Shown here: piece by piece, positions 8,027 to 15,688 of the stretch
Position numbering within the stretch: the first letter of the stretch is position 1
How the letters are laid out: each line of letters starts with the position of its first letter
Assembly: GCF_000498495.1 (NCBI RefSeq)
Contig: NZ_AVCS01000004.1
Location: forward strand, 1 to 64,000
Origin: Flavobacterium enshiense DK69
GTDB taxonomy: Bacteria; Bacteroidota; Bacteroidia; Flavobacteriales; Flavobacteriaceae
Direction: 5' to 3'
Length of the DNA: 64,000 nt
Made by a program: the position numbers and the translations under genes
The notes under the pieces: generated by a model
What the model was told of the DNA's origin: nothing
Database searches by the model: none
The model's input: only the letters and a program-made list of their open reading frames with translations

Positions 8027-8446
8027 ATGATGAAAAAGAACATTTTAGTACTTTGTACTGGTAACAGTTGCAGAAGTCAGATAGCGGAAGGGTACCTACG
8101 TTACTTTTCAAAAGAGAAGGCCAACGTTTATAGTGCCGGGGTAGAAACTCATGGTGTTAACCCGAAGGCTGTAGCAATAATGGAGGAAGACGGAATCGAT
8201 ATTTCCAATCATACTTCAAATAATATTGATGAATATTACGGAATCCAGTTTGATTTTGTAATAACCGTGTGTGATAATGCAAAAGAACGCTGCCCGTTTT
8301 TCCCAAGCAATGCCGTGAAATTTCATCATAATTTTACGGATCCTGCCAAAGCTATTGGAAATGAAGAGGAAATTATGAATCAGTTCCGATTAGTTCGCGG
8401 GGAAATAAAAATGTATTGTAAGCAATTTGTCGAGGAAAATTTGTAA
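8027..8446 (+). CDS. arsC: arsenate reductase, low-molecular-weight phosphatase type
   Basis: The protein has 139 residues from the ATG at 8027 (a second ATG follows at once). The P-loop CTGNSCRSQ near the N-terminus holds the nucleophilic Cys and the next Cys. The segment ITVCDNAKERCPFF carries the resolving Cys, and TDPAKA supplies the conserved Asp-Pro. This is the thioredoxin-coupled arsenate reductase type. A TTG at 8018 in the same frame is a less likely start because it overlaps the preceding small gene. No arsenite exporter follows: the next gene is on the opposite strand. Confidence 0.9.
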   Translation: MMKKNILVLCTGNSCRSQIAEGYLRYFSKEKANVYSAGVETHGVNPKAVAIMEEDGIDISNHTSNNIDEYYGIQFDFVITVCDNAKERCPFFPSNAVKFHHNFTDPAKAIGNEEEIMNQFRLVRGEIKMYCKQFVEENL

Positions 8447-8472
8447 TTCAAATCGCTATTCCGGATAATGAA

Positions 8473-8501
8473 AAAGCCTTTCTTGTTAAAAGAAGGGCTT
8501 T
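8473..8501. terminator. bidirectional terminator between arsC and the 85-residue gene
   Basis: The arms AAAGCCTTTCTT (8473-8484) and AAGAAGGGCTTT (8490-8501) pair with one G-T wobble around a short loop. A-rich sequence on the left gives a U-tract for the minus-strand transcript. The hairpin sits between two convergent genes. Confidence 0.6.
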
Positions 8502-8514
8502 GGTATGGAAAATA

Positions 8515-8772
8515 TTATTTGTCGATGGAACCCAAAACACGTTGCATGAACGTATTTAATGCTTCTTTTTTATCGGTTCCTTCTTTTATCATTTTGTTTA
8601 CTTCCAGTGCACCATACATATTGGAAAGTAATTCGCCAATAACATCCAGTTCTTCATCTTTTAATGAAGGAACTTCCGTTAAGGCTTCCAATACTTCGAT
8701 GGTTTCTACAATGTAATCCTGATCGTTTTCTTCAATGAACTGAGTCAGGTGTTTTATTACTGGTAACTTCAT
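8515..8772 (-). CDS. small acidic protein (probable DUF6952 family) downstream of thioredoxin
   Basis: The 85-residue protein is soluble, strongly acidic and predicted helical, with no Cys. Its sequence (MKLPVIKHLTQFIEEND, then EALTEVPSLKDEEL) resembles the small Bacteroidota family DUF6952, which is found beside peroxiredoxin and thioredoxin genes. The family name is recalled, not computed. It is the last gene of the Prx-Trx run, 188 nt after the thioredoxin start region. The function is unknown, and a partner role for the redox pair is only suggested by position. Confidence 0.65.
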   Translation of the reverse strand: MKLPVIKHLTQFIEENDQDYIVETIEVLEALTEVPSLKDEELDVIGELLSNMYGALEVNKMIKEGTDKKEALNTFMQRVLGSIDK

Positions 8773-8789
8773 TTTTTCTTTTTGAGATT

Positions 8790-8958
8790 ATTTAGATATT
8801 AGACTAATTTAGATTGTTAGACTTTTGGATTATTTAGATTAATGACGTTAGGATTTTGCCTTGTTTGAACATCGTTGGAATTCTGAATGTCTGCAAAATC
8901 GATTTATCCAAACCATCCAACTTTCTAAAAATCTAATATTCTAAAAATCTAAAATTCT
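8790..8958. repeat. AT-rich degenerate TTAGATT/AATCTAA repeat stretch
   Basis: The spacer between the 85-residue gene and the thioredoxin gene contains several copies of TTAGAtt or its complement, for example GATTATTTAGATATTAGAC near 8790 and CTAAAAATCTAATATTC near 8927. Similar runs occur at 46748-46790 and 47130-47195. No ORF or hairpin with a clear role is seen. Confidence 0.45.
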
Positions 8959-8960
8959 GT

Positions 8961-9269
8961 CTAAACTATTTCGTTAACCAAATCCGTCAAAACTTCCGCT
9001 TTGTTGGTTTGTGTTTCGTTTACCAGTTTTCCGTTTACGAAAGTTGCAAATGTTGGAAGGTTGGAAACATTGGCCAATTTTCTTGATTCCGGAGAATTTT
9101 CAGCATCGACTAAAACAAAAGCAATACTTTCATTTTCAGTTGAAAGTTTCTTGAACTTCGGTTTCATGATTCGGCAGTTCCCGCACCATGAGGCAGAAAA
9201 TTGCACTACCACTTTTTCGTTTGTGTCAACTATATTTTGAAGCGTGTCTTCGTTTAATTCTATTAACAT
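8961..9269 (-). CDS. thioredoxin-family protein (WCGNC active site)
   Basis: The 102-residue protein has a single thioredoxin fold and no signal peptide. The active site SASWCGNCRIMKPKF has Asn in place of the Pro of classical WCGPC, which is expected to change the redox potential. The cis-Pro segment SNLPTFATF is present. It is probably the cytoplasmic reductant for the peroxiredoxin encoded 78 nt upstream, an inference from gene order. A hairpin at 9297-9324 separates the two genes and may reduce read-through. Confidence 0.88.
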   Translation of the reverse strand: MLIELNEDTLQNIVDTNEKVVVQFSASWCGNCRIMKPKFKKLSTENESIAFVLVDAENSPESRKLANVSNLPTFATFVNGKLVNETQTNKAEVLTDLVNEIV

Positions 9270-9296
9270 GGCGTTTTTGATTTTTTAATTTAAACC

Positions 9297-9324
9297 CCAA
9301 ATCCCAATTTTTATTGGAATTTGG
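9297..9324 (-). terminator. imperfect hairpin between peroxiredoxin and thioredoxin genes
   Basis: CCAAATCCCAAT (9297-9308) and ATTGGAATTTGG (9313-9324) pair with one mismatch around a T-rich loop. It could be a weak terminator or processing site. The U-tract is poor on either strand, so the role is uncertain. Confidence 0.35.
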
Positions 9325-9346
9325 AGTTTTGTATAGGTTTTACTTA

Positions 9347-9982
9347 TTAGTTTTTGCTTAAGTAAGCAGCAGTACTTAATCTGTCAGCTGTCATAGCTTC
9401 TTTTCCGTTTTCCCAGTTAGCAGGACAAACTTCACCTTTAGTCTGAACGTGAGTGTATGCGTCGATTAAACGTAAGTACTCACCAACATTTCTTCCTAAT
9501 GGCATATCGTTTACGCTTTCGTGGAAAATTTTTCCAGTCTCGTCAATTAAGTAAGTAGCTCTGTAAGGAACGTTTGAACCTTCGATTAAATAATCTCCTG
9601 TTTCTTCGTTGAATACTTCTTCAGCATCTAAAATTCCTAAAGCAGTTGATAAGTTTCTTGTAGTATCAGCTAATAAAGGGTAAGTAACACCTTCGATTCC
9701 ACCGTTTGCTTTTGGAGTGTTTAACCATGCAAAGTGAACTTCGTTAGTGTCACAAGAAGCACCGATTACGATAGTGTTTTTTGCATTGAATTCCGGTAAA
9801 GCAGCCTGGAAAGCGTGTAATTCTGTTGGACAAACGAAAGTGAAATCTTTCGGATACCAGAATAATAATACTTTTTTATTGTTTTTTGTAGCTTCTTCAA
9901 GAATGTTGATTCTTAAGTTATCACCCATTTCTGAAATAGCATCTACGGTAATGTTCGGGAATTTTTTTCCTACTAATGACAT
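9347..9982 (-). CDS. typical 2-Cys peroxiredoxin (AhpC/Prx)
   Basis: The protein has 211 residues. The peroxidatic Cys is in FTFVCPTELHAF (near 50) and the resolving Cys in GEVCPANWENG (near 185), with the C-terminal arm intact. It reduces H2O2 and organic peroxides in the cytoplasm. No ahpF follows. A WCGNC thioredoxin gene follows instead, which suggests thioredoxin-dependent recycling. A consensus -7 box lies 40 nt upstream. Confidence 0.95.
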   Translation of the reverse strand: MSLVGKKFPNITVDAISEMGDNLRINILEEATKNNKKVLLFWYPKDFTFVCPTELHAFQAALPEFNAKNTIVIGASCDTNEVHFAWLNTPKANGGIEGVTYPLLADTTRNLSTALGILDAEEVFNEETGDYLIEGSNVPYRATYLIDETGKIFHESVNDMPLGRNVGEYLRLIDAYTHVQTKGEVCPANWENGKEAMTADRLSTAAYLSKN

Positions 9983-10022
9983 AATGTATCGGTTTTTAAA
10001 GATTATTGTTTTTTGAACAGCA

Positions 10023-10030
10023 CAAAAGTA
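10023..10030 (-). promoter_or_regulatory. candidate -7 box for the peroxiredoxin gene
   Basis: The minus strand reads TACTTTTG, matching TAnnTTTG exactly, 40 nt before the start codon. It is the same octamer as before tpx. No convincing -33 element is seen. Confidence 0.4.
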
Positions 10031-10153
10031 GCGATTACTACCTTGCTTTGGTATTACCTTTTATTATAATTTTTTATTTCATGATAGTAAATACTTATCG
10101 AACCGTTTTTTTAAATTTTCAGGTCTAAAATGTTATTTATTGAATTGGTTTTA

Positions 10154-10161
10154 TATATTTG
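10154..10161 (+). promoter_or_regulatory. candidate -7 box for the amino acid permease gene
   Basis: TATATTTG matches TAnnTTTG exactly and lies 79 nt before the ATG at 10241. TTG elements at 10140 and 10145 are closer than the usual spacing, so the -33 element is uncertain. Confidence 0.4.
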
Positions 10162-10240
10162 TTTCCCTCAAAAAAGCAGGGATATTCTGTGATTTTTAAG
10201 GTTTTTACCAACAAACAAACACTATTTACAAAGAATTTAT

Positions 10241-11941
10241 ATGTCTTTTACCAATTTATTCAGAAGAAAATCAACATCAACTATATTGAAACAGGGTGGG
10301 GATGGAGATCATGCCTCCGGACTGCAAAAAGTACTTACCGTTCGCGATTTAACCTTTTTCGGGATTGCAGCGATTATTGGTGGCGGAACTTTTTCCGCTA
10401 TTGGGAACGCCTGTTTTTCAGGTGGTCCCGGTGTGACACTTTTGTATATTATTTGTGCCATCGCTTGCGGATTTACAGCTATGTGTTATGCCGAATTCGC
10501 TTCACGTGTGCCCGTTTCCGGTAGTGCTTATACATATGCCTATGTTTCTTTTGGTGAATTATTCGCATGGATTATCGGTTGGGCATTGATTATGGAATAT
10601 TCCATCGGAAATATTTATATCGCCTTTTCATGGAGTGGTTATTTTACCAATTTGTTGGAGAGTTTTCACATCCATTTGCCGGAGTGGTTAACGATTAATT
10701 ATCAGTCGGCTCATTCTGCTTTCCTAGAAAATAAAGCCGGAGAAGGTTTCAATGCATGGCAAAACGCGCCGATGTTGGGGAGCCTGAAAGTGATTTTTGA
10801 TTTACCGGCTGTGGTGATTAATTTGTTGATTACCTATTTGGTTTATAAAGGAACCAAAGAGTCTAAAAACTTCAGTAACGTAATGGTAATCATTAAACTG
10901 GTGATTATCGCCTTGGTAATTGCTGTTGGTGTTTTCTATGTAGATATCGACAACTGGACACCATTTATGCCGAATGGTTTTGGCGGTGTTATGGCCGGGG
11001 TATCGGCAGTGTTCTTTGCATATATCGGTTTTGATGCCGTTTCGACTTTGGCAGAAGAAAGTAAAAACCCGCAACGCGATTTGCCTAAAGGAATGATTTA
11101 TTCATTGGTGATTTGTACCGCGATTTATATCATTTTGGCCTTGGTTTTAACCGGTATGGTAAAATACGATTTATTGGGTGTAACCGATCCATTAGCTGAA
11201 ATCTTTGCTTTAAAAGGGGTGAAATGGATGTTGTTCATTGTGTCCATTGCGGCCGTTGTGGCGATGACCAGTGTGATGCTGGTGTTTCAGATGGGACAGC
11301 CGAGAATCTGGATGACCATGAGCCGTGACGGATTGATGCCGAAGAAATTTGCGGAAATTCATCCGAAGCATAAAACGCCGGGATTTGCAACAATCGTGAC
11401 CGGTTTAGTGGTAGGTCTGCCGATTTTCTTTACCGATGAGAATTTCGTATTGGATTTTACAAGTATCGGTACTTTATTCGCCTTCGTATTGGTTTGCGGC
11501 GGTGTATTGCTGCTGTCGCCACAGAGTGAAGAAGAATTGGCTGAACGCAAAAACAATGGTAAATTCAGAATACCATACATAAATTCGAAGTTTATTTTCC
11601 CAGCTATCGTGGTGGGAACCATCTTTATCGTAAGCTATGTTTTCCCAACTTTCTTTACCGATACGTTTGATTTCTCGGGAGACAAATTCGCGACAAATAT
11701 TTCCATGGTGGTATTCTTTGTTTTATGTGGTGTTATGGCGGTGATGGCGTTCCTTAAAAACCTTTCGTTAATTCCGTTATTAGGATTGATTTCCTGTTGT
11801 TACCTGTTAACCGGGATGGCGGTTTCCAACTGGAAATGGTTCGGAGTTTGGCTGATAATCGGGTTAGTATTCTATTTCAGTTTCGGCTATAAAAACAGTA
11901 AGTTGAATTTCAATAGAATTAAAGCAACGATAGAAGATTAA
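10241..11941 (+). CDS. amino acid permease, APC superfamily (cationic amino acid transporter-like)
   Basis: The 566-residue protein has about 13-14 hydrophobic helices. The first helix has the APC signature GIAAIIGGGTFSAIG, followed by CYAEFASRVPVSGSAYTYAY, and helix 6 region FAYIGFDAVSTLAEESKNPQ is also diagnostic. The family exchanges or imports amino acids across the inner membrane, driven by proton or substrate gradients. The substrate cannot be told from sequence. The gene stands alone, followed by a terminator at 11968. The ATG at 10241 gives a normal-length N-terminus. Confidence 0.9.
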   Translation: MSFTNLFRRKSTSTILKQGGDGDHASGLQKVLTVRDLTFFGIAAIIGGGTFSAIGNACFSGGPGVTLLYIICAIACGFTAMCYAEFASRVPVSGSAYTYAYVSFGELFAWIIGWALIMEYSIGNIYIAFSWSGYFTNLLESFHIHLPEWLTINYQSAHSAFLENKAGEGFNAWQNAPMLGSLKVIFDLPAVVINLLITYLVYKGTKESKNFSNVMVIIKLVIIALVIAVGVFYVDIDNWTPFMPNGFGGVMAGVSAVFFAYIGFDAVSTLAEESKNPQRDLPKGMIYSLVICTAIYIILALVLTGMVKYDLLGVTDPLAEIFALKGVKWMLFIVSIAAVVAMTSVMLVFQMGQPRIWMTMSRDGLMPKKFAEIHPKHKTPGFATIVTGLVVGLPIFFTDENFVLDFTSIGTLFAFVLVCGGVLLLSPQSEEELAERKNNGKFRIPYINSKFIFPAIVVGTIFIVSYVFPTFFTDTFDFSGDKFATNISMVVFFVLCGVMAVMAFLKNLSLIPLLGLISCCYLLTGMAVSNWKWFGVWLIIGLVFYFSFGYKNSKLNFNRIKATIED

Positions 11942-11967
11942 GTTTTACGACAGAATTATAAATAATG

Positions 11968-11995
11968 AATCCCGGGTAATGCTCGGGATTTTTTG
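11968..11995 (+). terminator. terminator of the amino acid permease gene
   Basis: AATCCCGGG (11968-11976) pairs with CTCGGGATT (11982-11990) with one G-T wobble, a five-base loop and a following T run. Confidence 0.7.
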
Positions 11996-12122
11996 TTTTT
12001 TATGAATTTTTTCGATAACGGAATTACAATGTTATAAAGAGTTTTATGCAATTACTTGGTATTCTAGTAAGATTTTTTTTAGTAAATTGTCCAAGTGTTA
12101 AGTTTTAAAAAGATATAAATAA

Positions 12123-13253
12123 ATGCAAAAAATTATATTTCTTTTGGCAGTTATAAGTTTTAATACTGTATCATCCCAAAAGATAACTTCGGGTAAAAAG
12201 ATTAAGAGCACAAGGGAAAAATTACTGTTTCTTAATGACTCCATCCAAAACTATAAACTGTTTTCGATAGACGGCGATTATGGACACAGTGGATTTACGG
12301 GATCAGAAGCAACAATTGATAGATTTTATCAGCATTGGTACAACGAATCATTTGTCCATTACATAAATAATAAGAGGGATTTCGATGATGAAGGGAAATT
12401 AATTCATGAAATTTGGTTTGACAAAGCAGATGATTTTGAAAGAGAGTATGATTATAAGTACAATGAATCGGATAGTTTAAGTCAAATCATTGAAAAAAGA
12501 GATAAGGAAGGAAAAAGCATTAATTATACAAATATTACTTATAATTTTTTGGAAAAGAAACAAAGTACTTTGACTTTTTGGAATGATTATCCTAATGATT
12601 TTCAACTTGAATTATACAGTTATGATGATAAGGATAGGCTAAAAACGATAGAGTTTTTATCAGAAGAAGGGAGATCAAAAATTAATTATTACAATTATAA
12701 TTCTAAAGACAAAATTCGAGAATCGATTATTCATCAACCTCTCGCTTTTAAGGATCTTGATGGAAGATCTTATACACAAGTAAGGGATTCATTAGGGACT
12801 TTTTTTGTTTTATATAAAAATGTATACGATGAAAGTGGAAGATTAATAGAGAGACATGATTTTTGTGCACCGGAATATAAGAAAGGTAGTTATTTAACTT
12901 ATAAAACATTTTTTAAATATGATGATTTTGATAATTTGTTAGAGGAGAAAAGAATTCCTTCATTTTCTAAAATGACTTTTTTGAGTACATATAGATATGA
13001 TAAAAAAAATAGAAAAATTTTCGAATCGGATGCCACAATAGGGCATGATAGTGGGTGGGATTTTGAAAAACAGTTTTTTTATAAAGGTAATAATTTGGTG
13101 AAAATCATTATTAAGAATAAAAAACAGAAGCCAGTTATTGTCGATTTAGGTTATAAATACGATAAATACGGAAATTGGATAGAGCAGACAAAATCCATAA
13201 ACGGCAAAAAGTTATTTGTTTGGAAAAGAGAGATTGTCTATTATCAATATTAA
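12123..13253 (+). CDS. secreted protein with YD/RHS-like repeats, function unknown
   Basis: The 376-residue protein has a signal peptide (MQKIIFLLAVISFNTVSSQ, cleavage near 19). The rest is rich in Tyr, Asp, Lys and Asn with repeated units of the form Y-x-Y-(D/N)-x-x-(G/N), such as YKYDKYGNWIEQ and YSYDDKDRLKTIEF. These resemble the beta-strand YD repeats of RHS shells, but no toxin domain or RHS core is present and there is no T9SS tail. Codons are visibly AT-richer than in neighbouring genes, which may point to recent acquisition or relaxed selection. It stands alone between two terminators. Confidence 0.7.
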   Translation: MQKIIFLLAVISFNTVSSQKITSGKKIKSTREKLLFLNDSIQNYKLFSIDGDYGHSGFTGSEATIDRFYQHWYNESFVHYINNKRDFDDEGKLIHEIWFDKADDFEREYDYKYNESDSLSQIIEKRDKEGKSINYTNITYNFLEKKQSTLTFWNDYPNDFQLELYSYDDKDRLKTIEFLSEEGRSKINYYNYNSKDKIRESIIHQPLAFKDLDGRSYTQVRDSLGTFFVLYKNVYDESGRLIERHDFCAPEYKKGSYLTYKTFFKYDDFDNLLEEKRIPSFSKMTFLSTYRYDKKNRKIFESDATIGHDSGWDFEKQFFYKGNNLVKIIIKNKKQKPVIVDLGYKYDKYGNWIEQTKSINGKKLFVWKREIVYYQY

Positions 13254-13259
13254 ATAAAA

Positions 13260-13283
13260 AATCCGCTGCTTTCACAACGGATT
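13260..13283. terminator. bidirectional hairpin terminator, shared by convergent genes
   Basis: AATCCGCTG (13260-13268) and CAACGGATT (13275-13283) pair with one mismatch. It lies between the YD-like gene and the end of the peptidase gene. A-runs on its left give a U-tract on the minus strand. It shares the AATCCG core with the hairpins at 19081 and 20602. Confidence 0.55.
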
Positions 13284-13314
13284 AATTTATAAATTATATG
13301 ATTTTATCAATTGA

Positions 13315-15483
13315 TTACTTCAAATGTGTATTGAAATAATCAGCGATTTTAGCATACATGTGAATTCTGTCTCTTCCGCCCACATTATGTTCGTGGTTAG
13401 GGTATAAGAAGTAATCTACTTGCTTGCCTGCTTTGATACATGCTTCGACAAAGTTCATACTCTGTTGTTGAACTACTACGGGATCCTGAGCTCCGTGGAT
13501 AATCAACAATCTTCCTTTTAAGTCTTTTGCTTTATCCAATAATGAAGCTTTGGCATAACCTTCCGGATTTTCTTGTGGCGTGTCCATGTAGCGCTCTCCG
13601 TACATTACCTCGTAATATTTCCAGTCGATTACCGGACCTCCGGCTACACCAACTTTAAATACATTGTTCTGGTTGGTCATTAAAGAAGTAGCCATAAATC
13701 CACCAAAACTCCATCCGAAAACACCGATTTTATCAGCATCCACAAACGATTTCGATTTTAGGAATTCAACACCTTTCATTTGGTCAGCCATTTCGTTTAC
13801 ACCTAACTGACGGTGGTTTACATCACAGAATTTCTTTCCGCGGGCATCACTTCCGCGGTTATCCAATGTAAATACCACATATCCTTCCTGCGCCATGTAA
13901 TAATCGAAGTAACCTCCACCGCCCATCCAACGGTTGTTAACCAATTGAGCATGTGAACCTCCATAAACATAAATCATTACAGGGTATTTTTTAGTAGCGT
14001 CAAAATTAGCAGGGTAGATGATTCTTCCGTTTAATGGCGTTTTACCGTCTGCAGAAGTGATGGTTACCAATTCCATTTTAGGCATTTCCACTTTTCCTGT
14101 GAACGGGTTTTCGGCTTTTACTAAAGTTGTTGCTTTTTTCGATTTTACATCGATAACCGAAATTTCATTTGGAGTGCTAACATTGCTATATTGATCCAAA
14201 ATCATTGTGCCGTCTGAAGAAACCGTAGCATTGTGTGTTCCGGAAATTGATGTTAATTGAACTGTTTTTCCTGATTTGATATCAACCTGATATAATTGTC
14301 TGTCTAAACCGTTGTTCGCTGTTCCGATGTAATTGATTTTTGTGTTTTTAGCATCAAAACCTAAAAAGTCTTTTACGATCACATCTTTGTAGCCCAGGTT
14401 TTTCAATAGTTTACCGTCAGTGTTGTACAAATACATTTGGTTGAAACCATTGATATCCGTCTGATAAATGAATTGGTTCGGGTTATTAGGAACAAAAGTT
14501 AAAGCATGTTGAGGCTCAACCCAAGTTGATGCTTTTTCTTCGAATAATGTTTTTACGAAAGCACCTGTTTTTGCATCGTATTTGTTGAATTTCAGGTGAT
14601 TTTGCTCACGGTTCAATATTCCGATGAAAATGTATTTACCTGTCGGCTCCCATGAAACCATGGTTAAATACTGCTCTTTTGGTTCACCGGTTTGAACGGT
14701 AACTTTTTTACCTGTAGCAACATCATAAATTACAAGCGTAACATTTTCACTTGTCATTCCGGCCATCGGGTATTTAACATCCTTGTTTGCTGCTTCACGC
14801 TCGTTCCAGTTGATGATAGGGTAGTTGCCCACCATAGTTTCATCTTTTCTGTAGTAAGCCAGTTGTGTTCCGGCTTCGTTCCACCACATACCACGGTCGA
14901 TACCGAATTCCTGACGATGAACATAATCATTACCGTTCACAATTCCTTGATTTTCATCGTTGGTTACTTCGATTACTTTTCCTGAAGCATCGGTAATTTT
15001 GATGTTGTTACCTTTTAACCATGCTGTATTGTTGTTTGAAGAAAATGCTGCGCTGGTGCCTGATGCATCAAAAGCTACAGCAGTTGTGATTTGTTTAGTA
15101 ACGATATCATAGGTTACTTTATAATTGTTCTTCTTTCCGGAAATTTCTGTCTCAAACGTATTAGCTGTTTTCCAGTTTATGGAAGCAGGAAATGTTCTTA
15201 CCGAAAACTCATCATTCGGGAATTTTGTTTTCAGAGCGCTTTCTAATTCAGTTTTTGTTGTTAAAGTGCTTTCCTTCCAAGAAGTTGCCGCGCTCTTCTC
15301 AAATAATGTGGAAAAATCTGCACTTAAATAAGTGATTGACTTAGAGTCTTTACGCCATTGTTGGGCAGTTTGTGTGGTTGGAGCATATTTTCTTCCACCC
15401 ATTACAGTTTCTTCGATAGTCAGGGCTCGTTGCGCGAATGTCATAGAACCTGTTAGAAGACAGAATAAAGTAAATTTGTTCAT
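13315..15483 (-). CDS. S9 family prolyl dipeptidyl peptidase (DPP IV-like)
   Basis: The 722-residue protein has a signal peptide (MNKFTLFCLLTGSMTFAQ). Residues of about 40-470 form a beta-propeller (DPPIV N-terminal region) and 480-722 the alpha/beta hydrolase. The catalytic triad is visible: Ser in FGWSFGGFM (near 592), Asp in HGAQDPVV (near 664) and His in YPNHEHNVGG (near 697). It removes X-Pro type dipeptides from peptides, probably in the periplasm, and so feeds amino acid uptake. It is transcribed alone and divergent from the fibronectin-repeat gene, with 205 nt between them. Confidence 0.93.
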   Translation of the reverse strand: MNKFTLFCLLTGSMTFAQRALTIEETVMGGRKYAPTTQTAQQWRKDSKSITYLSADFSTLFEKSAATSWKESTLTTKTELESALKTKFPNDEFSVRTFPASINWKTANTFETEISGKKNNYKVTYDIVTKQITTAVAFDASGTSAAFSSNNNTAWLKGNNIKITDASGKVIEVTNDENQGIVNGNDYVHRQEFGIDRGMWWNEAGTQLAYYRKDETMVGNYPIINWNEREAANKDVKYPMAGMTSENVTLVIYDVATGKKVTVQTGEPKEQYLTMVSWEPTGKYIFIGILNREQNHLKFNKYDAKTGAFVKTLFEEKASTWVEPQHALTFVPNNPNQFIYQTDINGFNQMYLYNTDGKLLKNLGYKDVIVKDFLGFDAKNTKINYIGTANNGLDRQLYQVDIKSGKTVQLTSISGTHNATVSSDGTMILDQYSNVSTPNEISVIDVKSKKATTLVKAENPFTGKVEMPKMELVTITSADGKTPLNGRIIYPANFDATKKYPVMIYVYGGSHAQLVNNRWMGGGGYFDYYMAQEGYVVFTLDNRGSDARGKKFCDVNHRQLGVNEMADQMKGVEFLKSKSFVDADKIGVFGWSFGGFMATSLMTNQNNVFKVGVAGGPVIDWKYYEVMYGERYMDTPQENPEGYAKASLLDKAKDLKGRLLIIHGAQDPVVVQQQSMNFVEACIKAGKQVDYFLYPNHEHNVGGRDRIHMYAKIADYFNTHLK

Positions 15484-15688
15484 TGTTCGATTAAATAATT
15501 TGATGGCTAATTTATATAAACTTTATAATCTGATGTTGTAAAGGAATCCTAAAAATCAACCGCTCTGAGGAATAGTTACAATTTTAACAAATTTGTTATA
15601 AATCACAATTAAATATCAAGTATTTAGTGTGTTGTTTGTAATAAAAAAAAGTTAATTTTAAAATTGTAAAATCTTAAATAAGAATAAG

